Assembly (NCBI GenBank): GCA_024278215.1
Contig: JAJRTR010000199.1
Location: 1-24,939 of the forward strand
Length of the DNA: 24,939 bases
DNA from: a bacterium
GTDB lineage: Bacteria > UBP15 > UBA6099 > JAJRTR01
Direction of reading: 5' to 3'
The translations under genes were made by a program, and so were the position numbers. Positions 1-8,719 of the stretch are shown here, piece after piece; within the stretch, counting starts at the first letter, position 1; each line of letters begins with the position of its first letter. The notes under the pieces are model-generated. The model did no database searches and was not told where the DNA came from. It saw nothing but the letters and a program-made list of their open reading frames with translations.

Positions 1-894
1 GCGGGACCGTTCGCCAACATCGCGGTCGGCCAGTCGTCGATTATTGCAGATCAGATCGGCCTTAAATGCGCAGATTACCACGTCACGGAATCGGGATTCG
101 GCGCGGACATCGGATTCGAGAAATTCTGGAACATCAAGTGCCGCTTCAGCGGCCTGATACCGAACTGCTCGGTTATCGTGGCGACGACGCGCGCGCTGAA
201 ATGCCACGGCGGCGGACCCGCGGTTCTGCCCGGCGCGCCGCTGGACAAAGCATACACGAGCAACAACCCGAAACTCGTTGCGGCCGGTTGTGAAAACCTC
301 CTCGCACACATCGAGACAGTCAAGACTGCCGGTATTCCACCTGTCGTCTGCATCAACGCATTCTCGACAGACACAGCGGCGGAAATCAAGGCTATCAAAA
401 AAGCTGTCGAATCAGTCGGCGCACGCTGCGCTGTTTCCAAACACTGGGCAAGGGGCGGCGACGGCGCTCTGGAACTCGCGGACGCGGTTATTGACGCCTG
501 CGAGGACAAAGTCAAATTCAAATTCCTCTATGAGGACAAAGTGCCTCTGGGCAAACGCATCGAACTGATTGCTAAAAAAGTTTATCACGCGGACGGCGTG
601 GCATATTCACCGGTCGCGGAAGCCAAGCTGAAAAAGATGGAAGCGGACCCGAAGATGAAGGACTTCGCAACATGTATGGTGAAGACTCACCTCTCGATCT
701 CGGACAATCCGACGCTCAAGGGCGTTCCGAAGGGCTGGACGCTCACTATTCGCGACATCCTGACATATGCGGGCGCGAAATTCCTCGTACCAGTGGCAGG
801 AGACATCAAACTGATGCCCGGCACGTCGGCGGACCCGGCATATCGCAGGATCAAGGTCGACACCAGGACAGGTAAGGTAAAAGGATTATTCTAA
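1..894 (+). CDS. fhs: Formate-tetrahydrofolate ligase, C-terminal part (5' end outside window)
   Basis: This enzyme activates formate with ATP and tetrahydrofolate to 10-formyl-THF, the entry step of the methyl branch, in the cytoplasm. The reading frame is open from base 1 and gives 297 codons of a protein normally about 560 residues long, so roughly the C-terminal half is present. Family landmarks are visible: GPFANIA near the start, [14 protein letters not shown] shortly after, KCHGG in the middle, and near the end [16 protein letters not shown] and a final GKVKGLF. An internal ATG at 178 is not the start, because the homology continues upstream of it. A strong terminator follows at once, so fhs ends its own transcript while the acs operon starts from a separate promoter. 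Identity is secure; only the missing 5' end is unknown. Confidence 0.96.
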   Translation, partial: AGPFANIAVGQSSIIADQIGLKCADYHVTESGFGADIGFEKFWNIKCRFSGLIPNCSVIVATTRALKCHGGGPAVLPGAPLDKAYTSNNPKLVAAGCENLLAHIETVKTAGIPPVVCINAFSTDTAAEIKAIKKAVESVGARCAVSKHWARGGDGALELADAVIDACEDKVKFKFLYEDKVPLGKRIELIAKKVYHADGVAYSPVAEAKLKKMEADPKMKDFATCMVKTHLSISDNPTLKGVPKGWTLTIRDILTYAGAKFLVPVAGDIKLMPGTSADPAYRRIKVDTRTGKVKGLF

Positions 895-903
895 GAAAAC
901 CAG

Positions 904-935
904 GCAGGTGGGGCGCAATGCCCCGCCTGCTTTTT
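904..935 (+). terminator. Rho-independent terminator after fhs
   Basis: An 11-bp stem (904-914 with 920-930, one G-T pair) closes a 5-nt loop, GCAAT, and is followed by five T. It starts 10 bp after the fhs stop codon and separates fhs from the acs operon. Confidence 0.9.
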
Positions 936-979
936 ACTTAACATTGTTATTGTGTTGGAAAGTTTAGTTAACAGGTCGG

Positions 980-1008
980 TTGGCAATAAGGTTAGACCTC
1001 CTTATAAT
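980..1008 (+). promoter_or_regulatory. Sigma-70-type promoter of the acs operon
   Basis: TTGGCA at 980-985 and a perfect TATAAT at 1003-1008 are separated by exactly 17 nt. Transcription should begin near 1014-1016, about 55 nt before the GTG start of cooC. It is the only strong promoter match between the fhs terminator and cooC, and I see no comparable one inside the operon. Confidence 0.75.
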
Positions 1009-1030
1009 ACAGGGATGTGCAGGCGGTTGA

Positions 1031-1049
1031 ATGTTGCGCCCCGCAACAT
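1031..1049 (+). promoter_or_regulatory. Perfect 19-nt palindrome in the acs operon leader
   Basis: ATGTTGCG (1031-1038), a CCC centre and CGCAACAT (1042-1049) form a perfect 8-bp inverted repeat. It lies just downstream of the predicted transcription start and directly before the AGGAAAAGG ribosome-binding region. It could be a dyad operator for a repressor or an RNA hairpin affecting access to the cooC ribosome site. The sequence alone does not decide between them. Confidence 0.55.
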
Positions 1050-1068
1050 CAGGAAAAGGTGAGCATCG

Positions 1069-1845
1069 GTGAAGATAGCTGTTTCGGGCAAGGGTGGTGT
1101 TGGAAAAACCACATTCAGTGCGCTATTGTGCAATGAATATGAAAAAGAAGGAACAGTCGTTCTGGCTGTGGACGCTGATCCCGATGCGAATCTCGCGGGC
1201 ACACTTGGATTCACGGCAGACCAGGCCCCTACCCCGATTTCATCGTTGAAGGAACTTATCGAAGAGCGAACCGGAGCGAAAACGGGCGCGTGGGGCGGAT
1301 ATTTCAAGCTTAATCCAAAGGTGGACGACATCCCCGGGCAATTCTGTGTAAAGCGCGGTTCATTATCCCTTATGCTGCTTGGTACGGTGGAGAATGCCGG
1401 GCACGGCTGTATATGCCCTGAAAGCGCATTCCTGAAAGCGTTGATGTTGCATATCGTGTTCAATGAGAACCAGCACCTGATAATGGACATGGAAGCGGGG
1501 CTCGAACACCTCGGACGCGGCACGGCAACGGCAGTGGACGCGATTGTGGTAGTCGTGCGCCCGGACATGAAGAGCCTGGAGACGGCACGGAGGATCGTGC
1601 CTTTATGCAAAGAGTTGGGAATAGCAAAGCTTTTTTATGTGGGCAACGAAGCCCAGGACGAAAAAGATGTGGAATTTCTGGAGAAGAACTTGAACGACCA
1701 TCCACTGCTGGGAGTTATACCGGCGAGTGCGGAGGTCAGGGATTCGGGCCGAGAGGGACGCGGCCCGTTTGGTGATGAAAAAGTGAACGAAGAAGTGAAA
1801 AAAATTCGTAAACGCCTTGAAGAAGAGGCGGACGTTTCTAAATAA
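1069..1845 (+). CDS. cooC: CooC-type nickel-insertion ATPase (first copy)
   Basis: CooC proteins are MinD/SIMIBI-class dimeric ATPases that help insert nickel into the C-cluster of carbon monoxide dehydrogenase. The 258-residue protein starts at a GTG preceded by AGGAAAAGG. It has a deviant Walker A motif, SGKGGVGKTT (residues 6-15), VDADPDAN at about 34-41, and the Cys-X-Cys pair C114/C116 that binds metal at the dimer interface in characterised CooC. The DMEAGLEHL segment is the expected Walker B/switch region. It lies 47 bp upstream of acsA, its presumed client, and is the first gene of the operon. A second paralogue is encoded at 10735. The family is clear; which enzyme each paralogue serves is inference. 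Confidence 0.9.
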   Translation: MKIAVSGKGGVGKTTFSALLCNEYEKEGTVVLAVDADPDANLAGTLGFTADQAPTPISSLKELIEERTGAKTGAWGGYFKLNPKVDDIPGQFCVKRGSLSLMLLGTVENAGHGCICPESAFLKALMLHIVFNENQHLIMDMEAGLEHLGRGTATAVDAIVVVVRPDMKSLETARRIVPLCKELGIAKLFYVGNEAQDEKDVEFLEKNLNDHPLLGVIPASAEVRDSGREGRGPFGDEKVNEEVKKIRKRLEEEADVSK

Positions 1846-1857
1846 AAATCTAAATAA

Positions 1858-1880
1858 TCCCGGATGTAAAAACACCGGGA
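1858..1880 (+). promoter_or_regulatory. Small hairpin in the cooC-acsA spacer
   Basis: TCCCGG (1858-1863) pairs with CCGGGA (1875-1880) around an 11-nt A-rich loop. The 3' arm merges into the very G-rich acsA ribosome-binding site, GGAGGGGAGG (1878-1887). There is no T run, so it is unlikely to be a terminator. It may modulate acsA initiation or protect the 3' mRNA. Confidence 0.4.
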
Positions 1881-1892
1881 GGGGAGGCATAA

Positions 1893-3866
1893 ATGGCAGA
1901 AGAAAAAAAAGCCAAACAGAAGTACTATGGCCCGGCGGACAAAAGGACGATCGATCCGGCATCCGAGGCGGTCATAGCAAACAGGTGCGATGACGGGTTT
2001 ATTGACCTGTTCGCCCGCAGTGATGCGATGTACCCCCGCTGCAAGTTCGGATCGGAAGGCGTATGTTGCAGAGTATGCGCGATGGGACCCTGCCGCGTGC
2101 AGCCGGACAAACCCGGCAAGGACAGGGGTGTTTGTGGAGCGAACGTCGACACGATCGTCGCCCGCAACTTCATCAGGATGGTGGCGGCGGGAGCGGCGGC
2201 GCACTCGGATCACGGCAGAGCCGTGTGTGAGACACTGCTCGCAGTTGCCAAGGGGCACAGTAAGGATTACGAGATCAAGGACGAACAGAAAGCGATCAAG
2301 GTCGCTCTCGACATGGGTATTGAAGTCGGCGACAGGCCGATAGTCGATATCGTCAAGGACATTGCCGAACTGGCGCTCGCACAGTACGGACAGCAGCAGG
2401 GCGAAGTACTATATACTAAGAAGGCCCCGCTGAAACTCCAGGAAAAATGGCGCGAACTCGGTGTCATACCCCGCGGAATCGACCGCGAGATAGTCGAGAT
2501 ACTGCACCGCACACACATGGGTGTTGACCACGATTACGAACACCTGCTGCTCCAGGGCGCAAGGGCTGCTCTGGGTGACGGCTGGGGCGGTTCGATGATC
2601 GCCACAGAATTACAGGACATCCTTTTCGGAACACCCGAACCGATAACCTGCGATTGCAATCTCGGAGTGCTCGAAGAAGACAAAGTCAATATCATCGTTC
2701 ACGGACATGAACCACTGCTCTCCGAGATGATAGTCGCCGCGGCGAGTTCAGAGGATATGCTCAAGGAAGCCGAAAAGGTCGGCGCTAAAGGTATTTCCCT
2801 GAGTGGAATCTGCTGCACAGCGAACGAAATCCTTATGAGGCACGGCGTACCGCCGGCCGGCAATTTCCTTCAGCAGGAACATGCAATTATGACCGGCGCG
2901 GTTGACGCAATGATAGTTGACGTACAGTGCATCATGCCGTCATTGCCAGAAGTTGCCAGGTGCTACAACACAAAAGTGATTTCGACATCGCCCCTGGCGA
3001 AGTTCCCGGGCGCCGAACACATTCAGTTCGACGAGGACGATGCTTTGAATATCGCAAAGAAGATTGTTAAAAAAGCAATCGAAAACTTCCCGAACAGGCC
3101 GGATAAGGTTTTCATTCCGGACGAGAAAGAACAATTCATCGGCGGTTTCAGCCACGAGACGATAAACTATCTGCTCGGCGGAACATTCCGCGCTTCATAC
3201 AGGCCGCTGAACGATAACATCATCAACGGCAAGATTCGCGGCGTGGCCGGTGTGGTCGGGTGCAACAACCCAAAGGACACACACGACTGGGGCCACACCG
3301 AGATGATCAAAGAGCTGCTCAAAAACGACGTGCTCGTGCTCGTCACCGGCTGCACGGCTATCGCAGTCGCAAAACAGGGCCTGTGCCGCCCGGAAGCGGC
3401 AGCGAAATATTGCGGACCCGGCCTGGCGGAAGTGTGCGAAACAGTCGGCATACCGCCGGTGTTGCACATGGGTTCATGCGTGGACAATTCGCGCATTCTG
3501 ATAGCCGCGACAGCGATGGTCAAAGAAGGCGGACTCGGCGACGATATATGCGATCTGCCCGCAGCAGGCGCGGCGCCCGAGTGGATGAGCGAGAAAGCTA
3601 TCTCCATCGGACAGTATTTCGTATCGTCCGGTGTTTACACGATGTTCTGCACGACATTCCCGTTCACAGGCTCGAAAAACGTGATGGAAGAGCTGACGGT
3701 GGGAATGGAAAAGAAATACGGCGGAATGTGGGATTTCGAGATGGACCCGGTTATCGCCGCCCAGAAGATGATTCAGCACATCGACAAGAAGCGCAAGGCT
3801 CTCGGCATAGACAAAGCAAGAGAACGCGTGCTCTTCGATATGGAAAAACGCAGGGAAATGGCGTGA
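1893..3866 (+). CDS. acsA: Carbon monoxide dehydrogenase catalytic subunit of CODH/ACS
   Basis: This is the Ni-Fe-S enzyme that reduces CO2 to CO for acetyl-CoA synthase, or the reverse, in the cytoplasm. The 657 residues match the bacterial AcsA/CooS length. N-terminal cysteines C50, C58, C59, C62, C67 and C81 fit the D- and B-cluster ligands. C-cluster ligands are visible as H272 (VHGHEP), C307/C308 (GICCTANE), C346 (VDVQC), C457 (VVGCNNP), C487 (VTGCTA) and C529 (HMGSC). All expected metal ligands are present, so the enzyme should be active. ATG follows the strong site GGAGGGGAGG. The gene sits between cooC and acsB, which favours the acsA (synthase-associated) role over a free-standing CooS. 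No CooF-type ferredoxin or hydrogenase gene is adjacent. Confidence 0.97.
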   Translation: MAEEKKAKQKYYGPADKRTIDPASEAVIANRCDDGFIDLFARSDAMYPRCKFGSEGVCCRVCAMGPCRVQPDKPGKDRGVCGANVDTIVARNFIRMVAAGAAAHSDHGRAVCETLLAVAKGHSKDYEIKDEQKAIKVALDMGIEVGDRPIVDIVKDIAELALAQYGQQQGEVLYTKKAPLKLQEKWRELGVIPRGIDREIVEILHRTHMGVDHDYEHLLLQGARAALGDGWGGSMIATELQDILFGTPEPITCDCNLGVLEEDKVNIIVHGHEPLLSEMIVAAASSEDMLKEAEKVGAKGISLSGICCTANEILMRHGVPPAGNFLQQEHAIMTGAVDAMIVDVQCIMPSLPEVARCYNTKVISTSPLAKFPGAEHIQFDEDDALNIAKKIVKKAIENFPNRPDKVFIPDEKEQFIGGFSHETINYLLGGTFRASYRPLNDNIINGKIRGVAGVVGCNNPKDTHDWGHTEMIKELLKNDVLVLVTGCTAIAVAKQGLCRPEAAAKYCGPGLAEVCETVGIPPVLHMGSCVDNSRILIAATAMVKEGGLGDDICDLPAAGAAPEWMSEKAISIGQYFVSSGVYTMFCTTFPFTGSKNVMEELTVGMEKKYGGMWDFEMDPVIAAQKMIQHIDKKRKALGIDKARERVLFDMEKRREMA

Positions 3867-3919
3867 TTCCGCATGACTTCACGATTATTTAATGATACTA
3901 CGAAGGAGGTAACACAAGA

Positions 3920-6154
3920 ATGTCAAAGATAATCGCAGCAGCAGGCATTCGGGGCGCGCACACCATCGTTGACAGGGTCGAAGCAGACTTGAAACGCGCT
4001 ATCGACAAATTCGGTCCCAACCAGGAAGTCGCATTCCCGAACACTGCTTACTATCTGCCTATAATTTATGGTATCCTCGGAGATAAAATCGAAAAGCTCT
4101 CCGATATGGAACCTGTAATTGCAAAATGCAAGACACTTTTACCGCCAATGGTAAAAGAGAAGAATCACCTTCCATATCTCGCGCCCGCGCTGGACGCAGG
4201 CATGGCATCACTTTTCGCCCAGGAAATGTCCGAGGGCATACGCTATGTTGAAGACCCCGATTTCTATGTTCAGGGCGAAGACCCCGAAGAGGGCAAAATC
4301 TGGCTCGGCGCGGCAGACGACGTTATTCTAAGAAAACGCGGAGTCGAGTTCGTCGACGGCACAGCTCCCGGATTCGCAGCCATCGTCGGCGCGGCTCCCA
4401 CCTCGGCAATCGCCTCGAAACTCGCTCTCGAAATACAGGAAAAGAACCTCTACTGCTTCATGGCGGCCAGCCATGACGGGAAGACATTCTCTGAACAGCT
4501 TGTTGAAGAAGGCGTCCAGATCGGCTGGCCCACAAGGCTCGTTTCCTTCGGTCCGGACATCAGCGCCGCCGTCTTCGCAATCGGCTTTGCCACGCGCGCG
4601 GCCATGAGCTTCGGAGGCATCGAAGCCGGTGATTTCCGCAAAATCCTTATCTACAACAAGGATCGCTGCTATGCCTTCGTCATGGCTCTCGGCACAGTCA
4701 CAGAAGAGTGGTACGCCACTGCGCTGGGCTGCGTCAACTACGGATTCCCGGTTATTGCCGACACACCGATACCCGAGGTCCTGCCCACCGGTATCTGCAC
4801 CTATGAGCACGTCGTTTCCAATATTCCTTACGACACCATGGTCCAGAAGGCTGTCGAAGTGCGCGGACTGAAGGTCGAAGTCGCCAAGGTAGACATCCCG
4901 CTCTCTTACGGGCCCGCCTTCGAGGGCGAGCGCGTGCGCGGCGCGGACATCTATCTGGAATGCGGCGGCGGCAAGAGCGACATGTGCGAGTATGTCGAAA
5001 CAAAGGAAATGGACGATGTCGAAGACGGCAAGATCACTGTCGTCGGACCCGACATATCCGATATTCAGAAAGACCCTTCGCCTTACCTCGGCAAAAAAGG
5101 CTATCCGATCCTGCCGCTTGCCATTCATGTCGAAGTCGCAGGACGCAAGATGGAATCAGATTATGAGCCCATCCTCGAACGCCAGGTTCACCACCTGCTC
5201 AACTACTGCCAGTTCATCATGCACATCGGACAGAGGGACATCGCCTGGCTGCGCGTCTCGAAGAACGCGGTAGATAAAGGATTCACTTTCGGCACCATCG
5301 GCACCATACTTCACGCCATGCTGCACAAAGACTTCGGAGCGATCTTCGACAAAGTCCAGATCACTCTCTACACCGAGCAGAAAAAGGTTGAAGAACTTGT
5401 CGCAAAAGCAAGAGCGGCATACAAGGAACGCGACTCCAGGGTCGAGAACATGACGGACGAAACGACAGACACATATTACTCGTGCACACTGTGCCAGTCC
5501 TTCGCCCCCAACCACGTATGCGTCGTCAGCCCCGAAAGAACGGGCCTGTGCGGATCATATAACTGGCTGGACTGCAAAGCATCAAACGAGATCAACCCGA
5601 CAGGCCCCAACCAGCCGGTCGAAAAAGGTGAAGTGATAGACGAACGTCTCGGACAGTGGAAGGGCGTCAACGACTTCGTGTCCGAAGCGTCGCGCGGAAA
5701 CATCACTCACTACAACTTCTACAGCATCATGAACCAGCCTATGACCACATGCGGCTGCTGCGAGTGCATCGCGGCGGTACTGCCCATGTGCAACGGCCTC
5801 ATGACCGTCAACCGTGACTATACCGGCATGACCCCCTGCGGCATGAAGTTCAGCACACTCGCCGGAACAGCCGGCGGCGGATTGTCCACACCGGGATTTG
5901 TCGGGCACAGCAAATACAACATCATCCAGAGAAAATATCTTATCGCCGAAGGCGGTCTTTTGAGGATGGTGTGGATGCCCAAGATGCTGAAAGAGGAAAT
6001 GGCGGACCTGCTCAAAGCGAGAGCCGAAGAACTCGGCGATCCGGACCTCATCGACAAAATCGCAGACGAAACAGTCGGCGTGACCGAAGATGAAATCCTC
6101 CCCTTCCTCCAGGAAAAGGGACATCCGGCTCTTACGATGGAATCAATAATTTGA
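3920..6154 (+). CDS. acsB: Acetyl-CoA synthase (CO-methylating), bacterial type
   Basis: The enzyme condenses CO, a corrinoid-bound methyl group and CoA to acetyl-CoA at the Ni-Ni-[4Fe4S] A-cluster. Its 744 residues include the N-terminal CODH-docking domain that archaeal CdhC lacks. A-cluster ligands are C522 and C525 (SCTLCQSF), then C534 and C544, plus the C611-G612-C613 motif that binds the distal nickel (TTCGCCECI). Each lies 16 residues after its Moorella AcsB counterpart as I remember that numbering. The start has a textbook ribosome site (AAGGAGGT) 7-9 nt upstream. It follows acsA by 53 bp with no terminator between, in keeping with the tight AcsA-AcsB complex. No damage is seen. Confidence 0.97.
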   Translation: MSKIIAAAGIRGAHTIVDRVEADLKRAIDKFGPNQEVAFPNTAYYLPIIYGILGDKIEKLSDMEPVIAKCKTLLPPMVKEKNHLPYLAPALDAGMASLFAQEMSEGIRYVEDPDFYVQGEDPEEGKIWLGAADDVILRKRGVEFVDGTAPGFAAIVGAAPTSAIASKLALEIQEKNLYCFMAASHDGKTFSEQLVEEGVQIGWPTRLVSFGPDISAAVFAIGFATRAAMSFGGIEAGDFRKILIYNKDRCYAFVMALGTVTEEWYATALGCVNYGFPVIADTPIPEVLPTGICTYEHVVSNIPYDTMVQKAVEVRGLKVEVAKVDIPLSYGPAFEGERVRGADIYLECGGGKSDMCEYVETKEMDDVEDGKITVVGPDISDIQKDPSPYLGKKGYPILPLAIHVEVAGRKMESDYEPILERQVHHLLNYCQFIMHIGQRDIAWLRVSKNAVDKGFTFGTIGTILHAMLHKDFGAIFDKVQITLYTEQKKVEELVAKARAAYKERDSRVENMTDETTDTYYSCTLCQSFAPNHVCVVSPERTGLCGSYNWLDCKASNEINPTGPNQPVEKGEVIDERLGQWKGVNDFVSEASRGNITHYNFYSIMNQPMTTCGCCECIAAVLPMCNGLMTVNRDYTGMTPCGMKFSTLAGTAGGGLSTPGFVGHSKYNIIQRKYLIAEGGLLRMVWMPKMLKEEMADLLKARAEELGDPDLIDKIADETVGVTEDEILPFLQEKGHPALTMESII

Positions 6155-6178
6155 TTCCGCATTGACCGAATACTATAC

Positions 6179-6204
6179 CTCCCGGGCCGCGCAAGGCCCG
6201 GGAG
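6179..6204 (+). promoter_or_regulatory. Strong GC hairpin in the acsB-acsC spacer
   Basis: A perfect 10-bp stem (CTCCCGGGCC, 6179-6188, with 6195-6204) closes a 6-nt loop. Flanking AATAC (6169-6173) and GTATT (6206-6210) can extend it past a small internal loop. The downstream sequence is not a T run, so full termination is unlikely. It sits 25 bp after acsB in the longest spacer of the acsA-acsD segment (177 bp). A role in 3' stabilisation, processing or partial attenuation is plausible. Confidence 0.6.
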
Positions 6205-6331
6205 TGTATTCTATTAAGAGTCCGGGCCACAGGCTCTCTGCCATTTCGCAGGAAAAGTCGTAAAACGCGAATGAGTAAGAACCTGAAACCGGACAAACAA
6301 CCTGTAAAAAGAAAAGAGGAGGTGCGAATGA

Positions 6332-7675
6332 ATGGCACTTACAGGAATTGATATTTTCAAAAGGCTGCCGAAGACAAACTGCGGTGATTGCGGAGTGCCC
6401 ACATGTCTTGCTTTCGCCATGGCTCTTGCAGCCGGCAAAGCGGACCTCGAAAAGTGCCCGCATGTATCCGATGAAACAAAAGAAGCCCTCGGCGCGGCCT
6501 CGGCGCCACCCATCAGGCCATTCAAGATCGGTGTTGGAGACGATGCGGTTGCAGTAGGCGGCGAGACAGTTGAATTCCGCCACGAAAAAACCTTCGTAGC
6601 GCCCACACCGATTGCGGTTCTCGTCTCGGCGGATGATGACGATGCCGTGATTGAAGCAAAGGTTAAACAACTCGACGATCTGCAGTTCGACAGGGTCGGC
6701 GTGATTCTCAAACCGAACATCGTAGCAATCAAGGACCCCGCCGGCGACAAGCTCGCGGACCTGGTCGCTAAGGTTCAGGGTATTAAGAAAGCGCCGTTGA
6801 TACTTATCAGCGACAGCGTAGACGCACTCAAAGCAGGCGCGGCAGCCGCCGGCGACAACAAACCGGTTCTTTATCCCGTTACTGCCGACAACGCCGATGC
6901 CATGGCCGAAATCGGCAAGGAAACCGGCTGCCCGCTCGGACTCAAAGCAGACAGTTACGACGCTCTTTCGGAACTCGCCGAAAAACTCATAAAGGCCGGC
7001 ATCAAGGACATGCTGCTCGACACCGGCGCGCGCGACTTGAAACAGGCTTTCCAGGATAGTGTCGCCATCAGAAGATTCGCTCTGAGGGCGGAACACAGGC
7101 CGCTCGGGTTCCCCACTCTCACGTTCCCGTGCGAAATGTCCGACGATCCCATCATGGAAGCTATGATCGCCGCCACTTTCATCTCGAAATACGGCGGGAT
7201 CATTGTACTCAGCGACCTCAAGGGCGAAGTCGTATTCCCGCTCATGCTGGCGCGGCTCAACATCTTCACTGATCCGCAGCGCCCGATGGCTACTTCCGAA
7301 GGCATCTATGAGATAGGCAAACCGACAGAAAAATCTCCACTCCTGATTACATCGAACTTCTCCCTTACCTACTTCATCGTATCGGGCGAGATCGAGGCGA
7401 GCCGCGTTGACTCATGGCTCCTTATCAAGGACACGGAAGGTCTCTCGGTCCTCACGGGCTGGGCGGCGGGAAAGTTCGTCGCAGACGCTATCGGTCCCTT
7501 CGTCAAGAAGAGCGGCATCGAGGACAAGATAGCTCACAAGAAAATCGTCATCCCCGGATTCGCGGCGCAGATCAGCGGCGAACTCGAAGAAGAACTACCC
7601 GGCTGGGAAGTTATCATCGGACCGCGCGAGGCATCTCACATCGCGGCTTTCCTTAAAGGATGGGCGCCGGATTAA
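6332..7675 (+). CDS. acsC: Corrinoid iron-sulfur protein, large (gamma) subunit
   Basis: With AcsD this forms the corrinoid protein that accepts the methyl group from methyl-THF (via AcsE) and delivers it to AcsB. The 447 residues begin with a [4Fe-4S] domain, C17, C20, C25 and C42 (CX2CX4CX16C), followed by a TIM-barrel domain and a C-terminal B12-binding domain, with GWAAGKFVADAI near residue 373 and IIGPREASHIAAF near the end. ATG 6332 lies 9 nt after AGGAGG (6317-6322). A second ATG at 6328 is out of frame and stops after seven codons. Its partner gene acsD is five open reading frames downstream rather than adjacent, an unusual split. Confidence 0.95.
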   Translation: MALTGIDIFKRLPKTNCGDCGVPTCLAFAMALAAGKADLEKCPHVSDETKEALGAASAPPIRPFKIGVGDDAVAVGGETVEFRHEKTFVAPTPIAVLVSADDDDAVIEAKVKQLDDLQFDRVGVILKPNIVAIKDPAGDKLADLVAKVQGIKKAPLILISDSVDALKAGAAAAGDNKPVLYPVTADNADAMAEIGKETGCPLGLKADSYDALSELAEKLIKAGIKDMLLDTGARDLKQAFQDSVAIRRFALRAEHRPLGFPTLTFPCEMSDDPIMEAMIAATFISKYGGIIVLSDLKGEVVFPLMLARLNIFTDPQRPMATSEGIYEIGKPTEKSPLLITSNFSLTYFIVSGEIEASRVDSWLLIKDTEGLSVLTGWAAGKFVADAIGPFVKKSGIEDKIAHKKIVIPGFAAQISGELEEELPGWEVIIGPREASHIAAFLKGWAPD

Positions 7676-7746
7676 GTGCATCTTTGCAGATGAAAACAGG
7701 TCTATTAGTATTTGCAGGACCGGCGGCTCGAGAAAATCGACGATTC

Positions 7747-7781
7747 GGCCCCGGATATGGCGGCTCGAAATTTCCGGGCCG
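7747..7781 (+). promoter_or_regulatory. Imperfect hairpin in the acsC-acsE spacer
   Basis: CCCGGA (7750-7755) pairs with TCCGGG (7773-7778), and flanking GGCC bases can extend the stem with a bulge. The hairpin ends about 7 nt before the acsE ribosome site GGGAGG. There is no T run. A short motif, GGCGGCTCGA, occurs twice in this 123-bp spacer. Function unknown. Confidence 0.35.
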
Positions 7782-7798
7782 CGGCAAGGGAGGTTTAG

Positions 7799-8698
7799 AT
7801 GGACACAGTCTATTTGACAGGTGAAAACCTGAATATCATGTCGAAAACGATCGGCCCGGCTATGAAGGAACGCAATCCCGAACCCATCAAAGCTATGGCG
7901 CTCGAAATGGATAAGGCCGACATCGACTATATCGACATCAATCTTGGTCCCGCCCGCAAAAACGGCGAAGAGATGATGCAGTTCGTTGTGAAAACAGTGC
8001 AGGAAGTTACGGACAAACCGCTCTTTCTCGACACGACAAACGCATCCGCCATTGAAGCGGGACTCCAGGTTTACGAACGAAAATGTGACGCGAAACCAGT
8101 TATCAACTCGATCTCATGCAGGCCCGAACGCATGGAAATGCTTATGCCCGTCGCCAAGAAGTACGACGCGGCATGTGTGGGGCTTCTCATGGGCGTCGAG
8201 GGCATCCCGCGCGACGAAAACGAACGTGGTATGCTCTGCACGGAGTTTATGATGAAGGCCGATGAATACGGAATCGAACACGACGACATTTTTCTCGACC
8301 CGATCGTGGTTCCCGCGCCGTCACAGCAGATACAGGTGGCGGGCTGCACCAACTTCATGATGATGTTCCGCGACATCGCTCCGGGTTGCAGGGGCACGTG
8401 CGGACTCTCGAATATCTCGAACGGCGCGCCGACACACCTGCGAGGCATTATCGACAGAACCTACATGATCATCATCAACAGTTTCGGCATGAGCGGCGCT
8501 ATAATGAACTTCACCGACCAGAAACTCATTGACCTTATGCGCGGCAAACAGCCCGAAATCTATGACTTTGTCGTCAGTGTTTTCAACGGTGAAGAAGTAG
8601 ACGTCGCTTCACTCGACAAGGAAAAACAGGATTACTACAAAACCGTTAAAATCATAACGGGCGAAATCCTTTATTCCGACTCATGGCTTGATCTTTAA
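7799..8698 (+). CDS. acsE: Methyltetrahydrofolate:corrinoid/iron-sulfur protein methyltransferase
   Basis: AcsE transfers the methyl group from 5-methyl-THF to Co(I) of the AcsCD corrinoid protein, linking the two branches of the pathway. It is a pterin-binding TIM barrel: GENLNI at the N-terminus, IDINLGPA (about 45-52), LDTTN with D78, VINSIS with N103, LDPIV with D167, and GLSNISNG with N205, which line up with the folate-binding and catalytic residues of Moorella AcsE. At 299 residues it is somewhat longer than the roughly 262-residue Moorella protein; much of the surplus is a C-terminal acidic stretch after about residue 255. The GGGAGG site is 8-9 nt before ATG. The acsV start follows within 25 bp, so the two are probably cotranslated. 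Confidence 0.93.
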   Translation: MDTVYLTGENLNIMSKTIGPAMKERNPEPIKAMALEMDKADIDYIDINLGPARKNGEEMMQFVVKTVQEVTDKPLFLDTTNASAIEAGLQVYERKCDAKPVINSISCRPERMEMLMPVAKKYDAACVGLLMGVEGIPRDENERGMLCTEFMMKADEYGIEHDDIFLDPIVVPAPSQQIQVAGCTNFMMMFRDIAPGCRGTCGLSNISNGAPTHLRGIIDRTYMIIINSFGMSGAIMNFTDQKLIDLMRGKQPEIYDFVVSVFNGEEVDVASLDKEKQDYYKTVKIITGEILYSDSWLDL

Positions 8699-8719
8699 AA
8701 AGGGAAAGGATTTACGGGT

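Noticed and set aside
1069-1845. NifH or ParA identity for the first ATPase
   Set aside because: The CXC pair, length and position before acsA are those of CooC; NifH cluster-ligand spacing and ParA context are absent.
4328-5128. 266-codon minus-strand frame inside acsB
   Set aside because: It is antisense to a full-length, conserved AcsB and is a by-product of the codon bias of that gene.
6328-6351. ATG four bases before acsC as alternative start
   Set aside because: It is out of frame with AcsC and stops after seven codons; spacing to AGGAGG favours ATG 6332.
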